Assembly: GCF_037963865.1 (NCBI RefSeq)
Contig: NZ_CP150170.1
Span: forward strand, 1,922,001-1,986,000
Source of the DNA: Paenibacillus sp. FSL R10-2734
Lineage (GTDB): Bacteria > Bacillota > Bacilli > Paenibacillales > Paenibacillaceae
DNA: 64,000 nucleotides
Reading direction: 5' to 3'
The notes beneath the pieces were generated by a model that had not been told where the DNA came from, searched no databases, and saw nothing but the letters and a program-made list of their open reading frames with translations. Of the stretch, positions 55,240 through 62,049 are shown one piece after another; the stretch's first letter is position 1; each line of letters opens with the position of its first letter. Both the position numbers and the translations under genes were made by a program.

Positions 55240-56676
55240 TTGAAAAACAGTAAATGGATTAGCGCAACGTTGGCTTCAGCACTTCTTGCAACAGTAAGCG
55301 TTGGGAGTGTATCTGCAGCTAGCATCGGCAGTAATGTAAAAGCTGTAGCTACCAATCAGTCCGCTGCTAAAACAGCAGTTAAAGAAGGTACAGCTACTTG
55401 GAATGTAAACGGTACGCCGGTTGTGTTTAACACCATTAATAGCAGTGGTTACAAGCTTTACTCGCTGAATCAGGTAGCTGGTGAAATTGGAGCTAAGCTA
55501 GTGCTGGGAGCAGGCGGGTTTGAACTTAATGACAGCAAAGGATTACATAATGTTCTACTCAAAACAGGCTCAAAGAGCTATCAAGTAGATGGTACTTCCG
55601 AATCGTTCACAGTTGCTCCAGTATTTTATAACGGTAAAACCTACGTAGAGCTTACTAAGTTAGTTAACGCACTAGGTGGAGAGCTGGATGCTGATGCTAG
55701 CACGATTCTAAGCTTTGCTCGTCCTGAAGGATCGTTTGATACTTTGCACTGGACAGCAGCTGGAAGTCTGATTGCGAACAAAAGCGATGCAGAATCCGCT
55801 CAGCTTATCAAATTCACTACTGACCCAGGTAACTACGAAGTATTCTCGTCGGATGACAGTGCGGTAGATTTTGCGGTATCGCCCGATCAACAGTGGGGAG
55901 CGTTCAACGATGAGACTGGTTTGCTGAATCTGATTAACTTGTCTAGTGGTGCTATTAAGAAGCTAGGTACTGACAACAGTGTGAAGACGGATCTAGTTTG
56001 GTCCAAGGATGGTAAGAAGATCTATTTCATCCAAGGAGACAAGCAAGAGAAGATTGCACAAATCGCCGTAGACACTGGTGTGGTTAAATCCGTTTTGGCA
56101 GATAAGGTTGAGAATAAATCCGAATTGCGCATTTCCACTGATGAAAAGAGCGCCGTTTATATCGTTAACTTGACGGGTGTTGCTAAAAATGATGCGGACA
56201 GCACAGAAGATTCTCTTACTGTAGACTTCAGCTCTGCTGGAGAGCAGCTTTACAAGCTTGATCTTGCTACAAAAGATGCTAAACCAGCTGCCTTGACAAC
56301 TACACCGGATAACAAGCTGTACCCTGAAATTTCAGCTGATGGTAGCGTCGTATATCTTAGCGCAGATGCTGATGGAAATGCAGCTAACACATTGAAGGTT
56401 GTAAAAGCAGACGGAACAAGCACTAACATTGCCCTTGATGTTGAAGTGACTTGGTCTACTGGCGTTAATAATGGTTTGGTTGTAGCCGGTTCAGCGGCAG
56501 ACGGAAGCACTGTAGTTTATGCCATTGATAATAATGGTGCAAAGACTGAGCTGTTCCGCTCCACTGAAGACGTATCAGAAGTAGCTGTTTCGAATGACGG
56601 AAGCAAGCTTGCCATCGTAAGTGACGGCGGTGTATGGGTGGTTCAAGGCGGTAAAGCATTGCAACTGACGAAATAA
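55240..56676 (+). CDS. Secreted protein with copper-amine-oxidase-like N-domain and TolB-like propeller
   Basis: A 478-residue protein starting at TTG with AAAAGGG upstream. A signal peptide (1-27, ending VSA) precedes a domain of the copper amine oxidase N-terminal type (about 50-155; VNGTPVVFNTIN and YNGKTYVELTKLVNALGG), common as a wall-binding or stalk domain in Paenibacillus. From about 165 on, repeats like SPDQQWGAFND, SKDGKKIYFIQ, SADGSVVYLSA and SNDGSKLAIVSDGG indicate a TolB/PD40-type beta-propeller. Its role is not known. It lies 43 nt before pstS and may be expressed with the phosphate genes. The absence of a Cys lipobox suggests release or wall association. Confidence 0.8.
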   Translation: MKNSKWISATLASALLATVSVGSVSAASIGSNVKAVATNQSAAKTAVKEGTATWNVNGTPVVFNTINSSGYKLYSLNQVAGEIGAKLVLGAGGFELNDSKGLHNVLLKTGSKSYQVDGTSESFTVAPVFYNGKTYVELTKLVNALGGELDADASTILSFARPEGSFDTLHWTAAGSLIANKSDAESAQLIKFTTDPGNYEVFSSDDSAVDFAVSPDQQWGAFNDETGLLNLINLSSGAIKKLGTDNSVKTDLVWSKDGKKIYFIQGDKQEKIAQIAVDTGVVKSVLADKVENKSELRISTDEKSAVYIVNLTGVAKNDADSTEDSLTVDFSSAGEQLYKLDLATKDAKPAALTTTPDNKLYPEISADGSVVYLSADADGNAANTLKVVKADGTSTNIALDVEVTWSTGVNNGLVVAGSAADGSTVVYAIDNNGAKTELFRSTEDVSEVAVSNDGSKLAIVSDGGVWVVQGGKALQLTK

Positions 56677-56719
56677 TAATAAATTTTAACGGCGTAAAGC
56701 CGAGAGGAGAAATAATACA

Positions 56720-57580
56720 ATGAAGATTTTTAAAAAGCTAACAGTAACGGCTCTAACTGCCGTAATTGCGGTAACCGCATCTTTCGCAGGGGTTGCAGCA
56801 GCAGCCGATTCACTCAAAGGAAAGATCACAGTTAACGGTTCGACCGCACTTCTTCCACTGACGCTTCAAGCGGCAAAAGAATTCCAAAAGCTTCACCCTA
56901 AAGTGAAAATCGCAGCATCGGGTAAAGGTTCTGTAACTGGACCTCAAGCAGTAAAAAAAGGCATCGCTGATATCGGTGCTTGCGACTGGGATGCTAGCAT
57001 GGACGTACCAGGCTTCAAAGCTTTTGACGGCCAAGTAGCAAACAAAGTAGCTGTCATTCCTTTTGCTACAATCGTGAACAAAAATGTGGGTGTAGATAAC
57101 CTTACAACAGAACAGCTTAAAGGGATTTACGCAGGTAAAATCACGAACTGGAAAGAAGTAGGCGGTGCAGATGCTGATATCGTGGTTATCACTCGTTCTT
57201 TCGGTTCCGGTACACGCGTTAACTATCAAGCTAAAGCTTTGGATGGCGGAGATATCGTTAAGAAAGCTAAGAACTACAAAGAAACAGGTTCATCCGGTGA
57301 CATGAAAACTGCCGTAGGAACAACTCCTAACGCTATCGGTTATATCGACCTTGTATATGTAAGTGGCGACGTGAAAGCTGTTAAACATAACGGTGTAGCT
57401 GCTACTACGGACAACGTAATTAATGGATCTTATAAGATCTGGGCTTATGGTTACTACATGACTAAAGGCCAACCTACTGGCGCAACAAAAGAATTTATCG
57501 AGTACGTACAAAGCAAGAAGTTCCAACAAGGTTCCCTGAAAAAGCTTAAATTCATTCCGATCGCAGCAATGAAAGGCTAA
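56720..57580 (+). CDS. pstS: Phosphate ABC importer substrate-binding protein
   Basis: A 286-residue phosphate receptor. Key stretches are VNGSTALLPLT (phosphate loop), SGKGSVTGPQAVKKGIADIG and ITRSFGSGTRVNY, the parts that hold phosphate in PstS. The signal peptide (about 1-28, ending GVAAAA) has no lipobox Cys, unlike most Gram-positive PstS proteins, so it may be released or held by other means. GAGGAG precedes the ATG. It starts the pstS-pstC-pstA row; a 8-bp stem (57611-57618 with 57640-57647) lies between pstS and pstC. Confidence 0.93.
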   Translation: MKIFKKLTVTALTAVIAVTASFAGVAAAADSLKGKITVNGSTALLPLTLQAAKEFQKLHPKVKIAASGKGSVTGPQAVKKGIADIGACDWDASMDVPGFKAFDGQVANKVAVIPFATIVNKNVGVDNLTTEQLKGIYAGKITNWKEVGGADADIVVITRSFGSGTRVNYQAKALDGGDIVKKAKNYKETGSSGDMKTAVGTTPNAIGYIDLVYVSGDVKAVKHNGVAATTDNVINGSYKIWAYGYYMTKGQPTGATKEFIEYVQSKKFQQGSLKKLKFIPIAAMKG

Positions 57581-57610
57581 TAACATCTAAAGATCATATT
57601 GAACGGTAAC

Positions 57611-57647
57611 AGCGGCCAGCTCCGATCTTGATACGGGGGTGGCCGCT
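57611..57647 (+). other. Intercistronic hairpin between pstS and pstC
   Basis: AGCGGCCA and TGGCCGCT pair perfectly over 8 bp with a 21-nt loop. There is no T-run. It probably lets pstS mRNA outlast the permease message. Confidence 0.6.
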
Positions 57648-57662
57648 TACAGGAGGGAAAGT

Positions 57663-58610
57663 ATGGGGGCACCAGTCCAAGGCTTGGCAACTAGGGGAAA
57701 AGAGGGCGTAACGCAGGTTAGCGCTAACTCCAAACGTCATGGTAGACATTTGTTTAACAACAAATTGTTCAAGTTTTATTTTTTATTCAGCATTCTCGCG
57801 CTTTGTTTCGTGCTTGGACTAGTAATTCTATTTATCGGCAAAACGGCGATGCTTCTGTTCGGCGATCTCTCACCCGCGGACTTTTTCTTTTCCTTTAACT
57901 GGACGCCGGAAGAGGATTCTTTTGGAGCGGCTGCCTTCATTGTAAATACACTTTCACTAACGGCATTGACGCTGCTGATTGCAGTTCCTATCTCGGTAGG
58001 GATGGCGGTACTCTGTGCGGAGATTGCTCCCAAATGGATGAAAACTTTTATTCGTCCTGTGCTAGATTTATTGGTTGGTATTCCTTCCATTGTTTACGGT
58101 TATATAGGCTTAACGGTATTACTTCCTTTCCTGCGCAGAGTTAGTGGTGAGAGCTTGGGCGATGGATTGCTAGCTGCTGCACTTGTGCTCGCATTAATGG
58201 TACTGCCAACAATTTGCCGAATCAGTGATGATGCTATTGTCTCTGTTCCGCGCAAATATCGGGATGCTGCATATGCTCTTGGATCTACCCGTCTACAAGT
58301 AATCATGCGTGTAATATTGCCTGCGGCTAGTCGGGGAATTATCTCTGCAGTAATTCTGGGTATGACTCGTGCTGTAGGTGAGACGATGGCTGTAGTTATG
58401 GTTATCGGTAATACACCACAATTGGCCAAGACGTTATTTACGCCAGCATCGGTGCTGACAAGTAACATCGTTATGCAAATCTCCAATGTAGAGTTTGACT
58501 CGACTTGGAACTATGCGCTACATATGATGGCATTTCTCCTGCTAGTAATATCATTTGTATTAATTTTGATCATCCGCGTGCTGGGTAGAAAAAGGGGGGA
58601 TGCAGCGTGA
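57663..58610 (+). CDS. pstC: Phosphate ABC importer permease PstC
   Basis: A 315-residue membrane protein with six helices. I start at ATG 57663, because AGGAGGG (57651-57657) lies inside the longer frame that starts at 57639. Typical stretches are LLVGIPSIVYGYIGL and the ATPase-contact loop with YRDAAYALGSTRLQVIMRVILPAA, then AVGETMAV. It overlaps pstA by four bases (GTGA), so translation is coupled. Confidence 0.95.
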   Translation: MGAPVQGLATRGKEGVTQVSANSKRHGRHLFNNKLFKFYFLFSILALCFVLGLVILFIGKTAMLLFGDLSPADFFFSFNWTPEEDSFGAAAFIVNTLSLTALTLLIAVPISVGMAVLCAEIAPKWMKTFIRPVLDLLVGIPSIVYGYIGLTVLLPFLRRVSGESLGDGLLAAALVLALMVLPTICRISDDAIVSVPRKYRDAAYALGSTRLQVIMRVILPAASRGIISAVILGMTRAVGETMAVVMVIGNTPQLAKTLFTPASVLTSNIVMQISNVEFDSTWNYALHMMAFLLLVISFVLILIIRVLGRKRGDAA

Positions 58611-59482
58611 ACGGATTCGCAAGTACAAAGCATACAGCGCGTGCTCAAAGAAATAATAAAATTGCGACCATAGGGTTTTATACGCTTGGGGCTTTAGTCA
58701 TGCTGCTGATCTTCTGGCTGCTCTTCACGATTCTTAGTAAAGGTCTACCGGCACTTCGGCCCGATTTCTTGATTAAACAGCCTGAAGAGATTGACGCAGG
58801 TGGTGGGATCGGTCCGGTGCTATTCAACTCATTTTATATTTTGTTCATCTCCTTGTTTATTTCTGTTCCCATTGGTGTGGGGGCGGGAATCTATATGGCT
58901 GAATATGCTCCGGATAATAAATTTACAGGTGCACTACGTATTTGCGTAGAAGCTCTGTCATCGGTTCCTTCAATTGTGTTCGGTATGCTCGGACTCGCGA
59001 TTTTTGCGGAATATTTTGATATCGGACTAACGATTCTTGGCGGAGGCGTCAGCTTGGCGCTACTGAATCTACCTATGCTTACGCGAGTGACAGAAGAGGC
59101 GGTACGTGCCGTTCCTGGGGAAATCCGCGAGGCCGGATATGCGCTTGGGATGACTAAATTCCACGTGATCCGCACGGTAGTACTACCCGTTGCAATGTCT
59201 GCAATTGTTACTGGGATTTGTCTCGTTGCTGGGCGCGCCTTCGGGGAGTCTGCGGTGATTATCCTTACCGCTGGTCTCAGTACCTCAGGCGAAATGTGGG
59301 ACTTTAACTTATTCTCGCCGGGTGAAACCCTGGCAGTGCATCTGTGGTATGTACAATCCGAAGCGATTGTAGAAGATGCACGGCAAATTGCTGACAAGTC
59401 AGCAGCGGTACTTGTATTTGTAGTTTTGTTTATTAATTTTATATTCCGATTTCCGCTCTGGCTCGGGAATCGTCGCAAGTAA
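58607..59482 (+). CDS. pstA: Phosphate ABC importer permease PstA
   Basis: A 291-residue permease starting at GTG within the pstC stop. It has six helices, EALSSVPSIVFGMLGL, the contact loop IREAGYALGMTKFHVIRTVVLPVA and AFGESAVIILTAGL. It pairs with PstC. No pstB or phoU follows; a hairpin and repeats come instead, so the ATPase gene must be elsewhere. Confidence 0.95.
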   Translation: MNGFASTKHTARAQRNNKIATIGFYTLGALVMLLIFWLLFTILSKGLPALRPDFLIKQPEEIDAGGGIGPVLFNSFYILFISLFISVPIGVGAGIYMAEYAPDNKFTGALRICVEALSSVPSIVFGMLGLAIFAEYFDIGLTILGGGVSLALLNLPMLTRVTEEAVRAVPGEIREAGYALGMTKFHVIRTVVLPVAMSAIVTGICLVAGRAFGESAVIILTAGLSTSGEMWDFNLFSPGETLAVHLWYVQSEAIVEDARQIADKSAAVLVFVVLFINFIFRFPLWLGNRRK

Positions 59483-59487
59483 TACTT

Positions 59488-59516
59488 GGGGCCTACGAGT
59501 GGAACTCGTAGGCCCC
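59488..59516 (+). terminator. Strong hairpin after pstA
   Basis: GGGGCCTACGAGT and ACTCGTAGGCCCC form a perfect 13-bp stem with a 3-nt loop, 6 nt after the stop codon. The tail ATCTCATC is not a T-run, but the stem is strong enough to end or protect the transcript. Confidence 0.7.
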
Positions 59517-59545
59517 ATCTCATCGGAAAACCATCGTCGGTTATT

Positions 59546-59623
59546 CGTAATTGCGGAAATCCTCCCTAAAATAGGTGTCTTATGCTCTGTGGATGCGTAA
59601 TTGCGGAAATCCTCCCTAAAATA
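59546..59623. repeat. 28-bp direct repeat, two copies
   Basis: Copies at 59546-59573 and 59596-59623 begin CGTAATTGCGGAAATCC and end with CTCCCTAAAATA. They share the CTCCCTAA/TTAGGGAG core with the palindromes that follow, in opposite sense. Confidence 0.85.
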
Positions 59624-59662
59624 TGCCTGATTTGCTCCCGAATAGAGGTTTTTAGGTAATAA

Positions 59663-59741
59663 TTAGGGAGGGATTCCCTAAAAAGTATGTATTTTAGCGA
59701 TTATAGAGAAACAATTAGGGAGTATTTCCCTAATTGTTTCT
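59663..59741. repeat. Palindromic AGGGAG repeats
   Basis: TTAGGGAGGGATTCCCTAA at 59663-59681 is an imperfect palindrome. At 59707-59721 with 59727-59741 there is a perfect 15-bp stem (AGAAACAATTAGGGA) with a 5-nt loop GTATT. A relative of the first one lies at 16514-16532. Confidence 0.8.
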
Positions 59742-59748
59742 AGTCGCT

Positions 59749-60300
59749 CAACTAACCAAATGCACCGAACGAAACGCAGCCGCCTCAGCACCTCTAGATA
59801 CTGCGAGGAAGATCAAACGTGACCGCTTTAGCCTTAAGTTACTTCAACTAACCAAATGCACCGAACGAAACGCAGCCGCCTCAGCACCTCTAGATACTGC
59901 GAGGAAGATCAAACGTGACCGCTTTAGCCTTAAGTTACTTCAACTAACCAAGTGCACCGAACGTAACGCAGCCGCCTCAGCAGCTCTAGACACTGCGAGG
60001 AAGATCAAACGTGACCGCTTTAGCCTTAAGTTACTTCAACTAACCAAGTGCACCGAACGTAACGCAGCCCCCTCAGCACCTCTAGATACTGCGAGGAAGA
60101 TCAAACGTGACCGCTTTAGCCTTAAGTTACTTCAACTAACCAAATGCGCCGAACGTAACGAAGCTGCCTCGGCGCCTCTAGATACTGTGTTAAAGATCAA
60201 ACGTGTCCGCTCTAGCTTAAGTTACTTCAACTAACCAAGTGCACCGAACGTAACGCAGCCGCCTCAGCGCCTCTAGATACTGCGTTAAAGATCAACAGTG
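59749..60300 (+). repeat. 96-bp tandem repeat, about six copies
   Basis: Units begin with CAACTAACC at 59749, 59845, 59941, 60037, 60133 and 60228. The period is 96 except the last step (95). Units 1 and 2 are identical; later ones differ by scattered changes. As 96 is a multiple of three, a frame from TTG 59734 to 60234 stays open, with 32-residue units starting LTKCTERNAA. I do not annotate a gene: the start lies in a palindrome, a one-base loss ends the frame in unit 5, and changes are not clearly confined to third positions. Sequence between 60301 and 60338 shows nothing. Confidence 0.9.
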
Positions 60301-60338
60301 TCGCGCTCTGGTCGAGCGTTATTAGCTCAGAATAGAGA

Positions 60339-60743
60339 AACAGCCTTCCCAAAAAGGAAGGCTGTTAATGTGACGCGAGCGGGCTGACTGTGAAGCGGAT
60401 GTTTTTGATGTTCCTACTTGGACGCCCCAGCGCTTCTCATCCCCTGAACGCAGAACAGCCTCCCCGAAGGAAGGCTGTTAACGCGTCCAGAGCGGGATGC
60501 AGCCCTAAAGGGCTGACTGCGAAGGGTATGCTTTCGATGCATATACTCCGACGAACCACTGTGGTTCTCATCCCCTGAACGCAGAAACAGCCTCCCCGAA
60601 GGAAGGCTGTTAACGCGTCCAGAGCGGGATGCAGCCCTAAAGGACTGACTGCGAAGAATATGCTTTCGATGCATATGCACCGACGAACCACTGTGGTTCT
60701 CATCCCCTGAACGCAGAAACAGCCTCCCCGAAGGAAGGCTGTT
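60339..60743 (-). repeat. 132-bp tandem repeats after the second tRNA-Arg
   Basis: Hairpins of the AACAGCC/GGCTGTT type begin at 60339, 60454, 60586 and 60718. Two full 132-bp units (60612-60743 and 60480-60611) are nearly identical, a third (60369-60479) is diverged, and a fourth hairpin stands at 60339-60368. Read on the minus strand, the units match those after the first tRNA-Arg at 9244-9488: terminator hairpin, CAGGGGA-GAGAA, GGTTCGTCGG, TTCGCAGTCAG and AGGGCTGCATCC in the same order. Confidence 0.9.
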
Positions 60744-60751
60744 TACTCTGA

Positions 60752-60825
60752 CGTCCCGGAAGGGATTCGAACCCCTGACCGTGCGCTTAGAAGGCGCATG
60801 CTCTATCCAGCTGAGCTACCGGGAC
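60752..60825 (-). tRNA. tRNA-Arg (anticodon UCU), second copy
   Basis: A 74-nt cloverleaf on the minus strand, the same as 9164-9237 except for the anticodon stem: TGCGC/GCGCA instead of TACGC/GCGTA, a compensating pair at positions 28 and 42. The anticodon is TCT and the discriminator G. Downstream on the same strand the terminator hairpin at 60718-60743 ends the transcript. Confidence 0.97.
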
Positions 60826-60856
60826 ATGACTGATGGCTGAAAAGCAAGCAGGATTT

Positions 60857-60885
60857 ATCTTATCATATGCGATGAAGTTTTTCAA
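60857..60885 (-). promoter_or_regulatory. Promoter of the second tRNA-Arg
   Basis: On the minus strand TTGAAA (60880-60885) and TAAGAT (60857-60862) are 17 bp apart. The -10 ends 31 nt before the tRNA. Confidence 0.75.
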
Positions 60886-60910
60886 GCTGTTTTTTAAAAA
60901 GAGTACGGGG

Positions 60911-60921
60911 TATGCTATAAT
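60911..60921 (+). promoter_or_regulatory. Extended -10 promoter of the gene at 61019
   Basis: TATGCTATAAT contains a TGn extension and a perfect TATAAT (60916-60921). No good -35 is seen, as is usual for extended -10 promoters. It leaves a leader of about 90 nt with no clear structure. Confidence 0.65.
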
Positions 60922-61018
60922 CTACAATTATTAAGTTTCGGATGAAGCTTAAGGTATTAATAACTTTTATGACGATGAGGATTCAATTTCACATACTTAG
61001 CTATAAGGAGGTGCCCTT

Positions 61019-61951
61019 ATTAAAGATTCAGATTCCCCCGCGACCAAAGAGAATATCGTCCTGTTCCCCAAGACACTGGACTATTATCAAATCCAGCTTA
61101 CGGTGATGCTGGAGAGTGAACGCTACGGGGAAGCGATGGAACTGCTTCGTTTTTTGTTGCAGTGTCAAGGACAGGAAGAGCGAAATTACGAAGAATGGCG
61201 GTCCCTGCTGGAATGGCTGGAAACGGCTTTCCCCTATGCCTCCCAGAATGGAGATACGGAAGGAGCCGTTCACCCCGAAGACGAAGATTTAAGGGAAGAA
61301 GATATGGCCCGCCTCCTGGCCAAATCAAAAATGACCGAGGATGCGGGGTATCCTCAAAAGCTGCTGCAGCGGGTAATGAATGAGCCACTGTCAGAGGCGA
61401 CAATCCTAGCACTAGAGCAGCTTTCTTATCTGGAAGGCGGCGGAGTTGATGAGGCGCTGACGGCTTGGCTACAGGGGGATAATGTTCACCCACTGCTGCA
61501 ATTTCGAACCCTGCAGACTCTTCGGCGGCGTGGGATGCAGGGAACGGTCAACCTGATTCGTGGTCATGAAACAGCAATAGTAGAGATTGAAAGTGTGCCG
61601 CTACAGACGGAGGATTTTCCACCTCAGGTGAGCCAGGTGCTCGAGCGGGTAGCCGAGCAGGCGGAGGTTCACGAGCCTACGCTGTATTATTTTGCACAGG
61701 AGCTCTGGGGCCAGTTCGTCATGTCGATTTATGGATCGGAAGAGTATCGGAAATTGCTGGATGGGGAAGATGCGCTACTGGATATATGGGCAGGGGCGCT
61801 GCACCAGTTTGTGTCTGAGAGCTTAAACGGTACTCGGCAGGAGGAGGAGACTCGCGGAATGTACAGCATCACAGACGGCATGCGCTTTCAATTTGAAGGG
61901 GCTTATCGTGCGATCAAGGGTTTTGTAAAGACTTCTCTACTTGATAAATAA
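61019..61951 (+). CDS. Conserved-looking helical protein with an apparent ATT start
   Basis: About 310 residues, rich in helices and acidic, with no signal peptide. The frame that is clearly coding extends upstream of GTG 61103 through NIVLFPKTLDYYQIQLTVML to an ATT at 61019. That ATT has a perfect AAGGAGGTG (61005-61013) at proper spacing. A stop at 61004-61006 bars any start further up, and no ATG, GTG or TTG lies between. The ERYGEAMELLRFLLQCQGQ and YEEWRSLLEWL stretches suggest helical (TPR-like) repeats. I do not recognise a function. It lies just before tig, which has its own ribosome binding site. Confidence 0.75.
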   Translation: MKDSDSPATKENIVLFPKTLDYYQIQLTVMLESERYGEAMELLRFLLQCQGQEERNYEEWRSLLEWLETAFPYASQNGDTEGAVHPEDEDLREEDMARLLAKSKMTEDAGYPQKLLQRVMNEPLSEATILALEQLSYLEGGGVDEALTAWLQGDNVHPLLQFRTLQTLRRRGMQGTVNLIRGHETAIVEIESVPLQTEDFPPQVSQVLERVAEQAEVHEPTLYYFAQELWGQFVMSIYGSEEYRKLLDGEDALLDIWAGALHQFVSESLNGTRQEEETRGMYSITDGMRFQFEGAYRAIKGFVKTSLLDK

Positions 61952-62049
61952 AGTAATGTTGTATATAATATAATGGTTATTCTGTGCGTGGATTGTATCA
62001 TTTTTTGAAGTAAACTTGTGAACCTATATTTTGGAGGGAAAAGTATAAT

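Noticed and set aside
59734..60234. 166-codon frame in the 96-bp repeat as a real gene
   Set aside because: The start lies in a palindrome with a poor ribosome site, a one-base loss ends it, and there is no known similarity; kept as a repeat and a finding.
59749..60300. CRISPR array
   Set aside because: The units are contiguous 96-bp copies with no unique spacers, and no cas genes are near.
60390..60703. Frames on both strands in the 132-bp repeats
   Set aside because: They arise from the repeat period being a multiple of three; there is no ribosome binding site or protein-like character.
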